This document shows, piece after piece, positions 1-6,572 of a stretch of DNA of 26,087 nucleotides. How positions within the stretch are numbered: the first letter of the stretch is position 1; every line of letters starts with the position of its first letter. The position numbers and the translations under genes are program-made. The notes beneath the pieces were generated by a model. The model had not been told where the DNA came from. It did not search any database and worked only from the letters and a program-made list of their open reading frames with translations. The stretch lies in NCBI GenBank assembly GCA_910588865.1, contig CAJUSJ010000057.1:1-26087 (forward strand), written 5' to 3'. Source of the DNA: an uncultured Lachnospiraceae bacterium (GTDB lineage: Bacteria; Bacillota; Clostridia; Lachnospirales; Lachnospiraceae).

Positions 1-2
1 TG

Positions 3-230
3 AGATTAAGAAGAATGGGACATAAGAAAGCTCCTTTCTATAGAGTTGTTGTTGCTGACTCCAGATCTCCAAGAGATGGCAAGTTCATCGAAGAAATTGG
101 TTACTATGATCCCAATCAGGATCCAAGCGTGATCAAATTCAACGAGGAGGCAGCGAAGAAGTGGCTGGCTACAGGCGCTCAGCCAACTGAGACTGTCAGC
201 AAGCTGCTGAAGATCGCCGGCATCCAGTAA
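3..230 (+). CDS. rpsP: 30S ribosomal protein S16 (5' end truncated by window edge)
   Basis: S16 is a small-subunit protein that binds 16S rRNA and is needed for 30S assembly. The visible frame starts upstream of the ATG at 15: in-frame codons from position 3 read RLRR before MGHKKAPFYRVVVAD, which matches the usual S16 start (M-x-V-K-I-R-L-R-R-x-G). The ATG at 15 is therefore internal, and about five N-terminal residues lie outside the window. The conserved core DSRSPRDGKFIEEIGYYDP is intact and the protein ends in a short C-terminal extension. It heads the operon in view, followed 17 bp later by khpA, an order common in Firmicutes. The assignment is near certain. Confidence 0.97.
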   Translation, partial: RLRRMGHKKAPFYRVVVADSRSPRDGKFIEEIGYYDPNQDPSVIKFNEEAAKKWLATGAQPTETVSKLLKIAGIQ

Positions 231-247
231 TCTGAGGTGAGAGGGAT

Positions 248-475
248 ATGAAAGAATTAGTTGAAGTAATGGCAAAAGCCCTTGTGGAACACCCCGAGGA
301 AGTTACTGTTACCGAGACGGAGAAAGACGGGGAGACCGTCGTCGAACTTAAGGTAGCCCCTTCTGACATGGGAAAGGTTATTGGAAAGCAGGGCAGAATT
401 GCCAAAGCGATTCGTTCTGTTGTCAAGGCAGCAGCCTCGAAAGAAGAGAAGAAAGTAGTTGTTGAGATCCAGTAA
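248..475 (+). CDS. khpA: KH-domain RNA-binding protein KhpA (YlqC family)
   Basis: This is a 75-residue single KH-domain protein. The GxxG loop is visible in the stretch GKVIGKQGRIAKAIR (about residues 38-52), which contacts single-stranded RNA. Family members (KhpA/YlqC) pair with KhpB/Jag in Firmicutes and affect cell division, envelope homeostasis and sRNA binding; the KhpB gene is not in this window. The start is supported by a GAGG ribosome binding site about 8 bp upstream. The position between rpsP and rimM is the standard one for this gene. The length is normal for the family. Confidence 0.95.
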   Translation: MKELVEVMAKALVEHPEEVTVTETEKDGETVVELKVAPSDMGKVIGKQGRIAKAIRSVVKAAASKEEKKVVVEIQ

Positions 476-480
476 AAGAT

Positions 481-516
481 AAGACCGCCGCCCCTTTCGG
501 GAAGACGGTCTTGTTT
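481..516 (+). terminator. Hairpin after khpA, possible weak terminator or attenuator
   Basis: A 7-bp perfect inverted repeat (AAGACCG at 481-487 with CGGTCTT at 506-512) follows the khpA stop and is trailed by only a short T run (TTGTTT). A smaller CCC/GGG hairpin can form inside the loop. With so weak a U tract it may attenuate rather than stop transcription. It would lower expression of rimM-trmD relative to rpsP-khpA. Confidence 0.45.
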
Positions 517-521
517 CATGC

Positions 522-574
522 GGGGGCAAGGCGATTCTGCCCCCTCGGGGCCGGCAGGGGGATTGCTTCCCGGC
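522..574 (+). promoter_or_regulatory. Structured leader upstream of rimM (two further hairpins)
   Basis: Two more inverted repeats follow the hairpin after khpA: GGGGGCA at 522-528 with TGCCCCC at 538-544 (7 bp, 9-nt loop), and GCCGG at 550-554 with CCGGC at 570-574. No clear sigma-A promoter is visible in this gap. The GC-rich stacked hairpins could be an mRNA stability or processing element within the operon. No known riboswitch or protein-binding leader was recognised. Confidence 0.4.
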
Positions 575-602
575 TAAATCACAAGGGGAAAGGCGTATTA
601 AT

Positions 603-1115
603 ATGGAAGAAACATTGCGGGTGGGCGTCATCACCTCCACCCATGGAGTCCGGGGGGAAGTTAAGGTATTTCCCACCACCGATGACCCGGGACGATTTAA
701 TAAATTGAAAGAAGTGCTTCTGGATACAGGAAAGGAACTGAAACCCATGGAGATTACCCAGGTGAAGTTCTTTAAAAACATGGTGATCCTGAAATTCAAA
801 GGTTTTGACAATATAAATGATATTGAGATCTATAAGGGAAAGGATCTTCTGGTGACCAGGGATCAAGCGGTGGAGCTGGGGCCGGATGAAAACTTTATCG
901 TGGATCTCATAGGGCTTTCGGTGGTCACGGATGAGGGGGAGGAGCTGGGAACCCTGACAGATGTGATCCTTACGGGAGCCAATGATGTCTATGAAGTCAC
1001 CACAGCCAGGGGAAAAAAGATTCTGCTGCCAGCCATCAAGCAGTGCGTCCTCAGTGTGGATCTGGATGAGGGAAAGGTCCTGGTCCATGTGATGGATGGG
1101 CTGTTGGATCTGTAG
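603..1115 (+). CDS. rimM: 16S rRNA maturation factor RimM
   Basis: RimM is a 170-residue factor for late 30S assembly. It binds S19 and helps mature the 3' domain of 16S rRNA. The N-terminal beta-barrel domain carries the conserved HGVRGEVKV stretch (residues 14-22). The C-terminal half (about residues 95-170) is the PRC-barrel with DLIGLSVVTDEGEELGTL and the GANDVYEV motif. The length is typical. It lies directly upstream of trmD (12-bp gap), the conserved pairing. The start ATG at 603 has AAGG about 11 bp upstream. Confidence 0.97.
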   Translation: MEETLRVGVITSTHGVRGEVKVFPTTDDPGRFNKLKEVLLDTGKELKPMEITQVKFFKNMVILKFKGFDNINDIEIYKGKDLLVTRDQAVELGPDENFIVDLIGLSVVTDEGEELGTLTDVILTGANDVYEVTTARGKKILLPAIKQCVLSVDLDEGKVLVHVMDGLLDL

Positions 1116-1127
1116 AAAGGACCTGTT

Positions 1128-1901
1128 ATGAACTATCATATCCTAACTCTGTTTCCAGATATGGTTCTGGAAGGGCTGAACACCAGCATCATAGGCCGCG
1201 CGGTTCAGAAAGGAATCATCGGGATCCATGGGATCAATATCCGGGATTACTCGAAAAATAAGCACAGACAGGTGGATGACTACCCTTACGGCGGAGGGGC
1301 CGGGATGGTGATGCAGCCGGGACCGGTGTGTGATGCCTACCAGGATCTGTGCCGGAAGCTGGGAAAGCGGCCCAGAGTGCTCTACATGACGCCTCAGGGC
1401 AAGGTGTTCAGCCAGAAGATCGCAAGAGAGCTGGCACAGGAAGAAGACCTGGTGTTCCTCTGCGGACACTATGAGGGGATCGATGAGAGGGCGCTGTCCC
1501 TGATCGTGACAGACTACTTATCCATCGGGGATTATGTCCTCACCGGAGGGGAGCTTCCGGCCATGGTGATGATCGACTGCATTTCCAGGCTGGTTCCAGG
1601 GGTCCTCAGCAATGAGGAGTCTGCCCAGATCGAGTCCTTTTACGACAATCTGTTAGAGTATCCCCAGTACACCAGGCCGGAGACTTATGAAGGGCTTAAA
1701 GTGCCGGAGGTGCTTCTGTCAGGGCACCACAAAAATATAGAGACATGGAGGCGTCAGGAATCCATCAAAAGGACCCTGGAGCGCCGCCCGGATCTGCTGG
1801 AGCATGCCTCATTAAGCAAAAAGGATCGGGAATTTTTACGGGAGTTAACGGAAATTTCCCAAGAAAGGGCTTGCGTACAGGAAAATATTGTGATAGAATA
1901 A
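1128..1901 (+). CDS. trmD: tRNA (guanine-37-N1)-methyltransferase TrmD
   Basis: TrmD transfers a methyl group from S-adenosylmethionine to N1 of G37 in tRNAs reading CNN codons, which prevents +1 frameshifting. The trefoil-knot SPOUT fold is shown by YGGGAGM (residues 54-60), YEGIDER (115-121) and SIGDYVLTGGE (132-142). The C-terminal tRNA-binding domain follows. At 257 residues it is slightly longer than the usual ~245, because of a short tail after the last helix. The ribosome binding site GAAAGGA precedes the ATG at 1128. The last bases of the gene double as the -10 box of a promoter for rplS. Confidence 0.98.
   Translation: MNYHILTLFPDMVLEGLNTSIIGRAVQKGIIGIHGINIRDYSKNKHRQVDDYPYGGGAGMVMQPGPVCDAYQDLCRKLGKRPRVLYMTPQGKVFSQKIARELAQEEDLVFLCGHYEGIDERALSLIVTDYLSIGDYVLTGGELPAMVMIDCISRLVPGVLSNEESAQIESFYDNLLEYPQYTRPETYEGLKVPEVLLSGHHKNIETWRRQESIKRTLERRPDLLEHASLSKKDREFLRELTEISQERACVQENIVIE
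1871..1899 (+). promoter_or_regulatory. Sigma-A promoter for rplS inside the end of trmD
   Basis: TTGCGT (1871-1876) and TAGAAT (1894-1899) are separated by exactly 17 bp, a good sigma-A match. The -10 box ends within the trmD stop codon region. Transcription would start near 1906, giving rplS a separate 5' leader of about 78 nt. Confidence 0.6.
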
Positions 1902-1905
1902 ACTG

Positions 1906-1983
1906 GTTTTAAAATAAGAGATGGTCCTCTGTTACCGAAGCGGGGTATTAAGAACATCAAACATATTTTTAGGAGGTTCCAAA
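1906..1983 (+). promoter_or_regulatory. rplS 5' leader, possible L19 autoregulatory leader
   Basis: About 78 nt lie between the predicted start point and the rplS start codon. Ribosomal protein leaders that let L19 repress its own mRNA are known in Firmicutes, and the position fits. I could not match the consensus fold by eye, so this rests on context. It ends in the strong ribosome binding site AGGAGG just before the GTG start. Confidence 0.3.
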
Positions 1984-2331
1984 GTGAACGAGATCATTAA
2001 GAGCATTGAAGCAACCCAGTTAAAGGAATCTGTGCCGGAGTTTCACGTTGGCGATACCGTAAGGGTACACAACAAGATCAAAGAGGGCAACCGGGAGAGA
2101 ATCCAGATCTTTGAGGGTACTGTAATCAAGAGACAGAACGGCGGCGCGAGGGAGACTTTCACAGTGAGAAAGAATTCCAACGGAATCGGTGTTGAGAAGA
2201 CATGGCCGGTACATTCCCCATTTGTGGACAACATCGAGGTAGTGAGAAGAGGTAAAGTGAGAAGAGCAAAGCTGTACTACTTGAGAGACAGGGTAGGCAA
2301 GGCTGCCAAGGTCAAAGAGTTGGTAAGGTAA
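1984..2331 (+). CDS. rplS: 50S ribosomal protein L19
   Basis: L19 sits at the 30S-50S interface of the ribosome. The 115-residue protein from the GTG at 1984 begins MNEIIKSIEATQLK and carries the conserved GDTVRVHNKIKEGNRERIQ and VRRGKVRRAKLYYLR stretches. An upstream in-frame ATG at 1921 would add a 21-residue tail not seen in the family. The GTG at 1984 has a perfect AGGAGG 8 bp upstream, so it is the real start. A strong terminator follows. Confidence 0.97.
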   Translation: MNEIIKSIEATQLKESVPEFHVGDTVRVHNKIKEGNRERIQIFEGTVIKRQNGGARETFTVRKNSNGIGVEKTWPVHSPFVDNIEVVRRGKVRRAKLYYLRDRVGKAAKVKELVR

Positions 2332-2348
2332 TTTATCTTCAGATGCAC

Positions 2349-2388
2349 CAGGGACAATAAAGCGATTTATTGTCCCTGTATTGTATTA
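2349..2388 (+). terminator. Rho-independent terminator after rplS
   Basis: A 13-bp perfect stem (2349-2361 with 2366-2378) closes a GCGA tetraloop and is followed by the T-rich stretch TATTGTATT. It ends the rplS transcript and separates it from lepB. A second small hairpin, GGGAGC (2390-2395) with GCTCCC (2405-2410), follows in the lepB leader. Confidence 0.85.
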
Positions 2389-2439
2389 TGGGAGCGGAGA
2401 CCCTGCTCCCGGTCAAATCTCGGAAAGGCAGATGTAAGC

Positions 2440-2985
2440 TTGGAATTTTATCATGTAGAGGAGACGAACACCTTGAGAAAGGTGATCGGATGGATCGTAG
2501 ATATTGTGGTGGTCATCTCTCTGGCCTGGTTTGTGGCCTATGGGTTTGGAACCCAGGTGAAGATCGCGGGGCAGTCCATGATGCCCGGACTGCAGGGAGA
2601 CGACGTGGTGCTGATGGACCGGCTCACCTACGATTTTGGGGATCCGGCCAGATTTGATGTTGTGGTTTTTGAGCGAGAGGATCACAAATCCAACGTAAAG
2701 CGGGTGATCGGCCTGCCTGGGGAGGTGGTCCAGATTATTGACGGATATATCTATATTGACGGACAGCGGCTGGAGGCGGACAACGGCTTGGACCGGGTTG
2801 TCCTGGCGGGCCTCGCGGAGAACCCGGTGACCCTGGGGGAGGGAGAGTATTTTCTTCTGGGGGACAACCGGGACGGAAGTGAGGACAGCCGTTTTGCCAA
2901 CATCGGCAATGTGAACAGGAATCAAATTCAGGGGAAGATCTGGATGCGTCTGCTGCCCTTGATTCATATAGGATTGGTAGAATAG
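2440..2985 (+). CDS. lepB: Signal peptidase I
   Basis: Type I signal peptidase removes signal peptides from exported proteins at the outer face of the membrane. One N-terminal membrane segment (IVDIVVVISLAWFVAYGFG) precedes the catalytic serine in GQSMMPG (Ser46) and the catalytic lysine in NVKRVIGLPGE (Lys87). The GDNRDGSEDSR box (S26 family box E) lies near the C-terminus. The TTG at 2440 gives 181 residues and an acidic N-terminus like that of related Lachnospiraceae enzymes. A TTG at 2473 has a better ribosome binding site (GAGGAG, 9-bp spacing) and gives 170 residues, so the start is uncertain. The stop codon abuts the structured repeat. Confidence 0.93.
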   Translation: MEFYHVEETNTLRKVIGWIVDIVVVISLAWFVAYGFGTQVKIAGQSMMPGLQGDDVVLMDRLTYDFGDPARFDVVVFEREDHKSNVKRVIGLPGEVVQIIDGYIYIDGQRLEADNGLDRVVLAGLAENPVTLGEGEYFLLGDNRDGSEDSRFANIGNVNRNQIQGKIWMRLLPLIHIGLVE

Positions 2986-3074
2986 GAGGAAGGCAAACGC
3001 GCAAGCGTTTCTAGGATGCCTTCCGACGAACTGGCAGGTGCCGCGAAGCGGCCCGTGCCATTACCGAAAGGAGA
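2984..3074 (+). repeat. Structured intergenic repeat, copy 1 (upstream of rbgA)
   Basis: This is a ~90-bp element, about 80% identical by eye to 21519-21611. Stem P1 pairs GGAAGGCA (2988-2995) with TGCCTTCC (3017-3024). It encloses P2, AACGC/GCGTT around a GCAA (GNRA) tetraloop at 3001-3004. Stem P3 pairs TGGCA (3032-3036) with TGCCA (3056-3060) and GCCGC (3040-3044) with GCGGC (3048-3052) around a GAA triloop. AGGAGG opens the element and AAAGGAG, the rbgA ribosome binding site, closes it. In copy 1 the codon aligned with the ATG of copy 2 is ACG and is soon followed by TAG. Family name unknown to me. Confidence 0.85.
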
Positions 3075-3078
3075 GAAC

Positions 3079-3945
3079 ATGAATATACAGTGGTATCCAG
3101 GGCACATGACAAAGGCAAAGCGTGCCATGAAGGAAGACATAAAACTGATCGATCTCATCATCGAGCTGGTGGACGCCAGGGTGCCGTACTCCAGCAGAAA
3201 CCCGGATATTGACGAGCTTGGAAGGCAGAAGGCCAGGCTGGTGCTCTTAAACAAGGCGGACCTTGCCAGCGATAAGGGAAATGACGCCTGGGTATCCTGC
3301 TTTGCCAGCCAGGGCATCCAGGCGGTGAAGGTGGATTCCCGCAGCAGGGCCAGCTTAAAGCAGATCCAGGGGGCGGTCCAGGAAGCCTGCAGGGAGAAGC
3401 TGGAGAGGAACCGGAAAAGGGGAATCTTAAACCGCCCTGTGAGAGCCATGGTGGTGGGGATCCCCAATGTGGGAAAGTCTACTTTCATCAATTCCTACGC
3501 GGGAAAGGCCAGCGCCAAGACCGGGAACAAGCCGGGAGTCACCAAGGGCAACCAGTGGATCCGGCTTAACAAGACCCTGGAGCTTCTGGATACGCCCGGG
3601 ATTTTGTGGCCCAGGTTTGAGAGCCAGGAGGTAGGGCTCCATCTGGCTTTTATCGGTTCCATCAACGACCAGATCCTGGACCGGGAAGATCTGGCCATAG
3701 AGCTGATCAGGCTTTTGTCCCGGGAGTATCCCCTTGTTCTGACGGGACGTTACGGGGAAGAGGTCCGTGGCGGCACCGATATCCCCCAGGCCGCGGCTGC
3801 CCTGGAGAATATCGCCAGAGTGAGAGGCTGTGTAGCCAAGGGCAATGAGTATGACCGGAAGAAGGCCGCGGGCCTGCTTCTGGACGATTACCGGAGCGGA
3901 AAGCTGGGAAGGCTGACCCTGGAGTTTCCGGGACAGGAGCTGTGA
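3079..3945 (+). CDS. rbgA: Ribosome biogenesis GTPase RbgA (YlqF)
   Basis: RbgA is a circularly permuted GTPase that acts in late assembly of the 50S subunit. The permuted order is visible: the G4 motif NKAD (residues 58-61) precedes G1 GIPNVGKST (127-135), and G3 DTPG follows. The family start MNIQWYPGHMTKAKRAM begins at the ATG at 3079, which has GGAGAG as ribosome binding site. The frame is open upstream to an ATG at 3016, but those 21 codons lie in the repeat element and are not part of the family. The product is 288 residues, normal length. Confidence 0.96.
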   Translation: MNIQWYPGHMTKAKRAMKEDIKLIDLIIELVDARVPYSSRNPDIDELGRQKARLVLLNKADLASDKGNDAWVSCFASQGIQAVKVDSRSRASLKQIQGAVQEACREKLERNRKRGILNRPVRAMVVGIPNVGKSTFINSYAGKASAKTGNKPGVTKGNQWIRLNKTLELLDTPGILWPRFESQEVGLHLAFIGSINDQILDREDLAIELIRLLSREYPLVLTGRYGEEVRGGTDIPQAAAALENIARVRGCVAKGNEYDRKKAAGLLLDDYRSGKLGRLTLEFPGQEL

Positions 3946-3952
3946 CAGGCCA

Positions 3953-3999
3953 AAGCCGGGAACCAGAGCCCCCAAGCCGGGAGAAATGGATATGGGGGC
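3953..3999 (+). repeat. Short direct repeat and hairpin upstream of rnhB
   Basis: AAGCCGGGA occurs at 3953-3961 and again at 3974-3982 (21-bp period). GCCCCC (3968-3973) can pair with GGGGGC (3994-3999) around a 20-nt loop. The gap between rbgA and rnhB is 86 bp, longer than most in this operon. No promoter was recognised here. Confidence 0.35.
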
Positions 4000-4031
4000 A
4001 ATGAGAAAATACGCGAAAGAGGAGAACCAAT

Positions 4032-4709
4032 ATGGCGGCAAGACCACTGACAGGAGAAAAACTGGAGAAGGAGCTGGCCCGTCTGGAGGCCATGAAAGAG
4101 TACGAGTACACATATCAGGCCCGCGCCCATATCTGCGGCATTGACGAGGCGGGGAGAGGGCCTCTGGCAGGGCCTGTGGTGGCTGCTGCCGTTGTCCTTC
4201 CAAAGGACTGCCGGATCCTGTATCTCAATGACTCTAAAAAACTATCTGAGAAAAAACGGGACCTGCTTTTTGACCAGATCCGGGAAAAGGCGGTGGCTTA
4301 CGGTATCGGCATGGCCGGGCCGGGCCGGGTGGACGAGATCAACATTTTGCGGGCCACCTACGAGGCCATGAGGCAGGCGGTGGAAAAGCTGGGCATTGTG
4401 CCGGACATTCTCCTGAACGACGCGGTGACCATACCGGGGCTGGACATCACCCAGGTTCCCATTGTGAAGGGGGACGCCAAGAGCGTGTCCATCGCCGCTG
4501 CCAGCATCCTGGCCAAGGTCACCAGGGACCGGATGATGGCGGAATATGATAAACAGTACCCGGTCTACGGTTTCGCGAAGCACAAGGGCTACGGCACTGC
4601 CGCCCACATAGAGGCGCTGCGCCGCCATGGGCCTTGTCCTATTCACAGAATGACATTTTTAAAGAATTTTCAACTGGAGGATCACGGTGGCGAGACAATA
4701 TCCCAGTAA
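4032..4709 (+). CDS. rnhB: Ribonuclease HII
   Basis: RNase HII cleaves the RNA strand of RNA-DNA hybrids and starts removal of single ribonucleotides from DNA. The signature GIDEAGRGPLAG (residues 36-47) supplies the catalytic Asp38 and Glu39. Further conserved acidic residues lie in LLNDAVTIPG and KVTRDRMM, with YPVYGFAKHKGYGT near the C-terminus. An extra N-terminal stretch of about 30 charged residues (LTGEKLEKELARLEAM) is common in Firmicutes enzymes. The ribosome binding site AGAGGAG precedes the ATG. The 3' end overlaps the yraN start by 23 bp, suggesting translational coupling. Confidence 0.96.
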   Translation: MAARPLTGEKLEKELARLEAMKEYEYTYQARAHICGIDEAGRGPLAGPVVAAAVVLPKDCRILYLNDSKKLSEKKRDLLFDQIREKAVAYGIGMAGPGRVDEINILRATYEAMRQAVEKLGIVPDILLNDAVTIPGLDITQVPIVKGDAKSVSIAAASILAKVTRDRMMAEYDKQYPVYGFAKHKGYGTAAHIEALRRHGPCPIHRMTFLKNFQLEDHGGETISQ

Positions 4710-5043
4710 AAGAGCCACAGGAGCCAGATATGAGGAGACCGCGGTGGATTTTCTCAGACAGATGGGCTATGAGATACTGGAGAGAAACTACCGGGACCGG
4801 TTGGGAGAGATCGACATTGTGGCGGAAGAGGGAGGCTATCTGGTCTTTGTGGAGGTAAAATACCGCAAGGATGCGGGAAACGGTTACCCGGAGGAGGCGG
4901 TGTCAGTTCCAAAGCAGAAGAGGATCCGCCACACCGCTTCCTGGTATCTGTACCAACATGGCCGGAGTGAGGAGACTCCCTGCCGGTTTGACGTGGTCAG
5001 CATCCTGGGACAGGAGATCACGCTGATCCGGGACGCGTTTTAA
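4687..5043 (+). CDS. YraN family (UPF0102) endonuclease-like protein
   Basis: This 118-residue protein belongs to UPF0102, which has a PD-(D/E)xK-nuclease-like fold but no firmly established role. The pattern GEIDIVAEEGGYLVFVEVK (residues 40-58) gives the expected Glu41, Asp43, Glu56 and Lys58. The start is a GTG at 4687 with GGAGG 7 bp upstream, inside the end of rnhB. This neighbourhood next to rnhB is conserved across many bacteria and suggests a DNA repair or recombination link (inference). Confidence 0.93.
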   Translation: MARQYPSKRATGARYEETAVDFLRQMGYEILERNYRDRLGEIDIVAEEGGYLVFVEVKYRKDAGNGYPEEAVSVPKQKRIRHTASWYLYQHGRSEETPCRFDVVSILGQEITLIRDAF

Positions 5044-5053
5044 CGGAGGAACT

Positions 5054-5602
5054 ATGAAACTGGAAACGGACCGCTTATGCCTTTGCTCTCCTGATCAGGT
5101 AAAGGCTGAGCTTGTTGTGGAATATTTGATCAGAAACCGGGAGTTTTTAAGAGAATTTGAGCCAGAGAGGGAGGATGCGTATTATACCATCCCCTTTCAG
5201 CAGAGGTTTCTCAGGAAGCAGACCGATGATTGGCAGAAAAAAACAGAATATCGCTTCTATATCACTCCCAGAGAGGACAGGCACAAGGTTATCGGCTATG
5301 TGGCTCTGAGCAATGTGGTTATGGGCCCTTTCTGTTCCTGTTTTCTGGGCTACCAGATTGATCACGGTTATATGAGGCAGGGGCTTATGACCGAAGCGGT
5401 GACAGAGGTTGTCCGATACGGGTTTGCCAAACTGGGCCTCCACCGGGTTGAGGGGAACGTCATGCCTAAAAACAAGGCTTCCATAGGACTGTTGAAAAAG
5501 TGCGGTTTTACAGAGGAAGGGATATCGAGAAACTATCTGAGGATCCGCGGTGTCTGGGAAGACCATATACATTTTGTAAAATTAAACCAGGATATGGAAT
5601 AG
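5054..5602 (+). CDS. GNAT family N-acetyltransferase (RimJ/RimL type)
   Basis: This is a 182-residue protein of the RimJ/RimL acetyltransferase group, which acetylates protein N-termini or small molecules from acetyl-CoA. The acetyl-CoA loop is seen in HGYMRQGLMTEA (about residues 114-125), followed by the typical LHRVEGNVMPKNKASIGLLKK and CGFTEEG elements. The start has GGAGG 6 bp upstream. It sits between yraN and pgeF, 10 bp after yraN, so it is probably cotranscribed. The substrate cannot be told from sequence; ribosomal proteins are possible given the neighbours. Confidence 0.9.
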   Translation: MKLETDRLCLCSPDQVKAELVVEYLIRNREFLREFEPEREDAYYTIPFQQRFLRKQTDDWQKKTEYRFYITPREDRHKVIGYVALSNVVMGPFCSCFLGYQIDHGYMRQGLMTEAVTEVVRYGFAKLGLHRVEGNVMPKNKASIGLLKKCGFTEEGISRNYLRIRGVWEDHIHFVKLNQDME

Positions 5603-5645
5603 GGCGAAAGCCTGAAGAAGCCGGAAAAGTGAAGGAGGGTCCCTT

Positions 5646-6512
5646 ATGGAACTGAATTGGATACGAAAATCACACAGTGGAAAGGCGGTGCCCAAGGAGC
5701 TGGAGAAAAACGGTGTCCGCTACCTGTCCTTTCCCCTTCTGGCGGACACGGGGCTTGTGTCCCACGGGTTTTCCACCAGAGTAGGGGGAGTGAGCCAGGG
5801 CCAGTACGCTGCCATGAACTTTACCTTTACAAGAGGCGACAAGCAGGAGCATGTGATGGAAAATTACCGCCGCATGGCAGGCGTTCTGGAGGTGGATGTG
5901 GACCAGATGGTGCTTTCCTTTCAGACCCACACCACCAATGTGCGGAAGGTGACCAGGGAGGATGGGGGAAAAGGCATTGTGAAGACAAGGGACTACCGGG
6001 ATGTGGATGGCCTGATCACAGATGTACCCGGCATCACCCTGGTGACGTTTTACGCGGACTGTGTTCCCCTGTATTTCCTGGACCCAGTGCATAGAGCCAT
6101 CGGCTTAAGCCATTCCGGTTGGCGGGGAACCGCGGGCCGGATGGGAAAGGTGACCCTGGAGGCCATGGCCGGGGAATACGGGACCAACCCCGGGGATGTT
6201 CTGTGCTGCGTCGGCCCCAGCATCTGCCGGGACTGTTTCGAGGTGGGGGAGGAGGTCATCCTGGAATTCAAGAGCCAATTTGACCAAAAGTACTGGAAGG
6301 AGCTGTTTTACCAGAAAGAAAACGGAAAGTACCAGCTGGACCTGTGGAAGGCCAACCAGATCATCTTAAAGGAAGCCGGGGTGGAGGAGGAGCGCATCCA
6401 GACCACGGATATCTGTACCCGCTGCAATCCGGACTACCTGTTCTCCCACAGGGTCATGGGAAACGCGAGAGGAAATCTGGCGGCGTTTCTCAGCCTTAAA
6501 ACATCCGCTTGA
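5646..6512 (+). CDS. pgeF: Multicopper-oxidase-like purine nucleoside phosphorylase / peptidoglycan editing factor (YfiH family)
   Basis: YfiH/DUF152 proteins have a laccase-like fold. They have been reported to act as purine nucleoside phosphorylases and, in E. coli, as a peptidoglycan editing factor. The three zinc ligands are visible: His95 in SFQTHTTNV, Cys139 in FYADCVP and His156 in LSHSGWRGT. The C-terminal DICTRCNPDYLFSHR box is also typical. The product is 288 residues, somewhat longer than the E. coli form at the N-terminus. The ribosome binding site GGAGGG lies 8 bp before the ATG. It is the last gene of the operon, followed by a terminator. Confidence 0.93.
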   Translation: MELNWIRKSHSGKAVPKELEKNGVRYLSFPLLADTGLVSHGFSTRVGGVSQGQYAAMNFTFTRGDKQEHVMENYRRMAGVLEVDVDQMVLSFQTHTTNVRKVTREDGGKGIVKTRDYRDVDGLITDVPGITLVTFYADCVPLYFLDPVHRAIGLSHSGWRGTAGRMGKVTLEAMAGEYGTNPGDVLCCVGPSICRDCFEVGEEVILEFKSQFDQKYWKELFYQKENGKYQLDLWKANQIILKEAGVEEERIQTTDICTRCNPDYLFSHRVMGNARGNLAAFLSLKTSA

Positions 6513-6516
6513 TATC

Positions 6517-6567
6517 ACAAAAAGCCGGGGAAATCCCACAAAAGGTGTGATTCCCCCGGCTTTTTTG
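6517..6567. terminator. Bidirectional terminator between pgeF and prs
   Basis: A long inverted repeat with the core AAAGCCGGGG and CCCCGGCTTT has A residues on the left and T residues on the right. It can therefore end both the pgeF transcript (+) and the convergent prs transcript (-). The stem extends inward through AAATCxCAC and GTGTGATT with one imperfect position. Confidence 0.88.
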
Positions 6568-6572
6568 CGGTG

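Noticed and set aside
3016..3078. An in-frame extension of rbgA starting at the ATG at 3016
   Set aside because: The 21 extra codons lie in the dispersed repeat, have no ribosome binding site, and precede the well-conserved family start MNIQWYPGHM, which has its own site.
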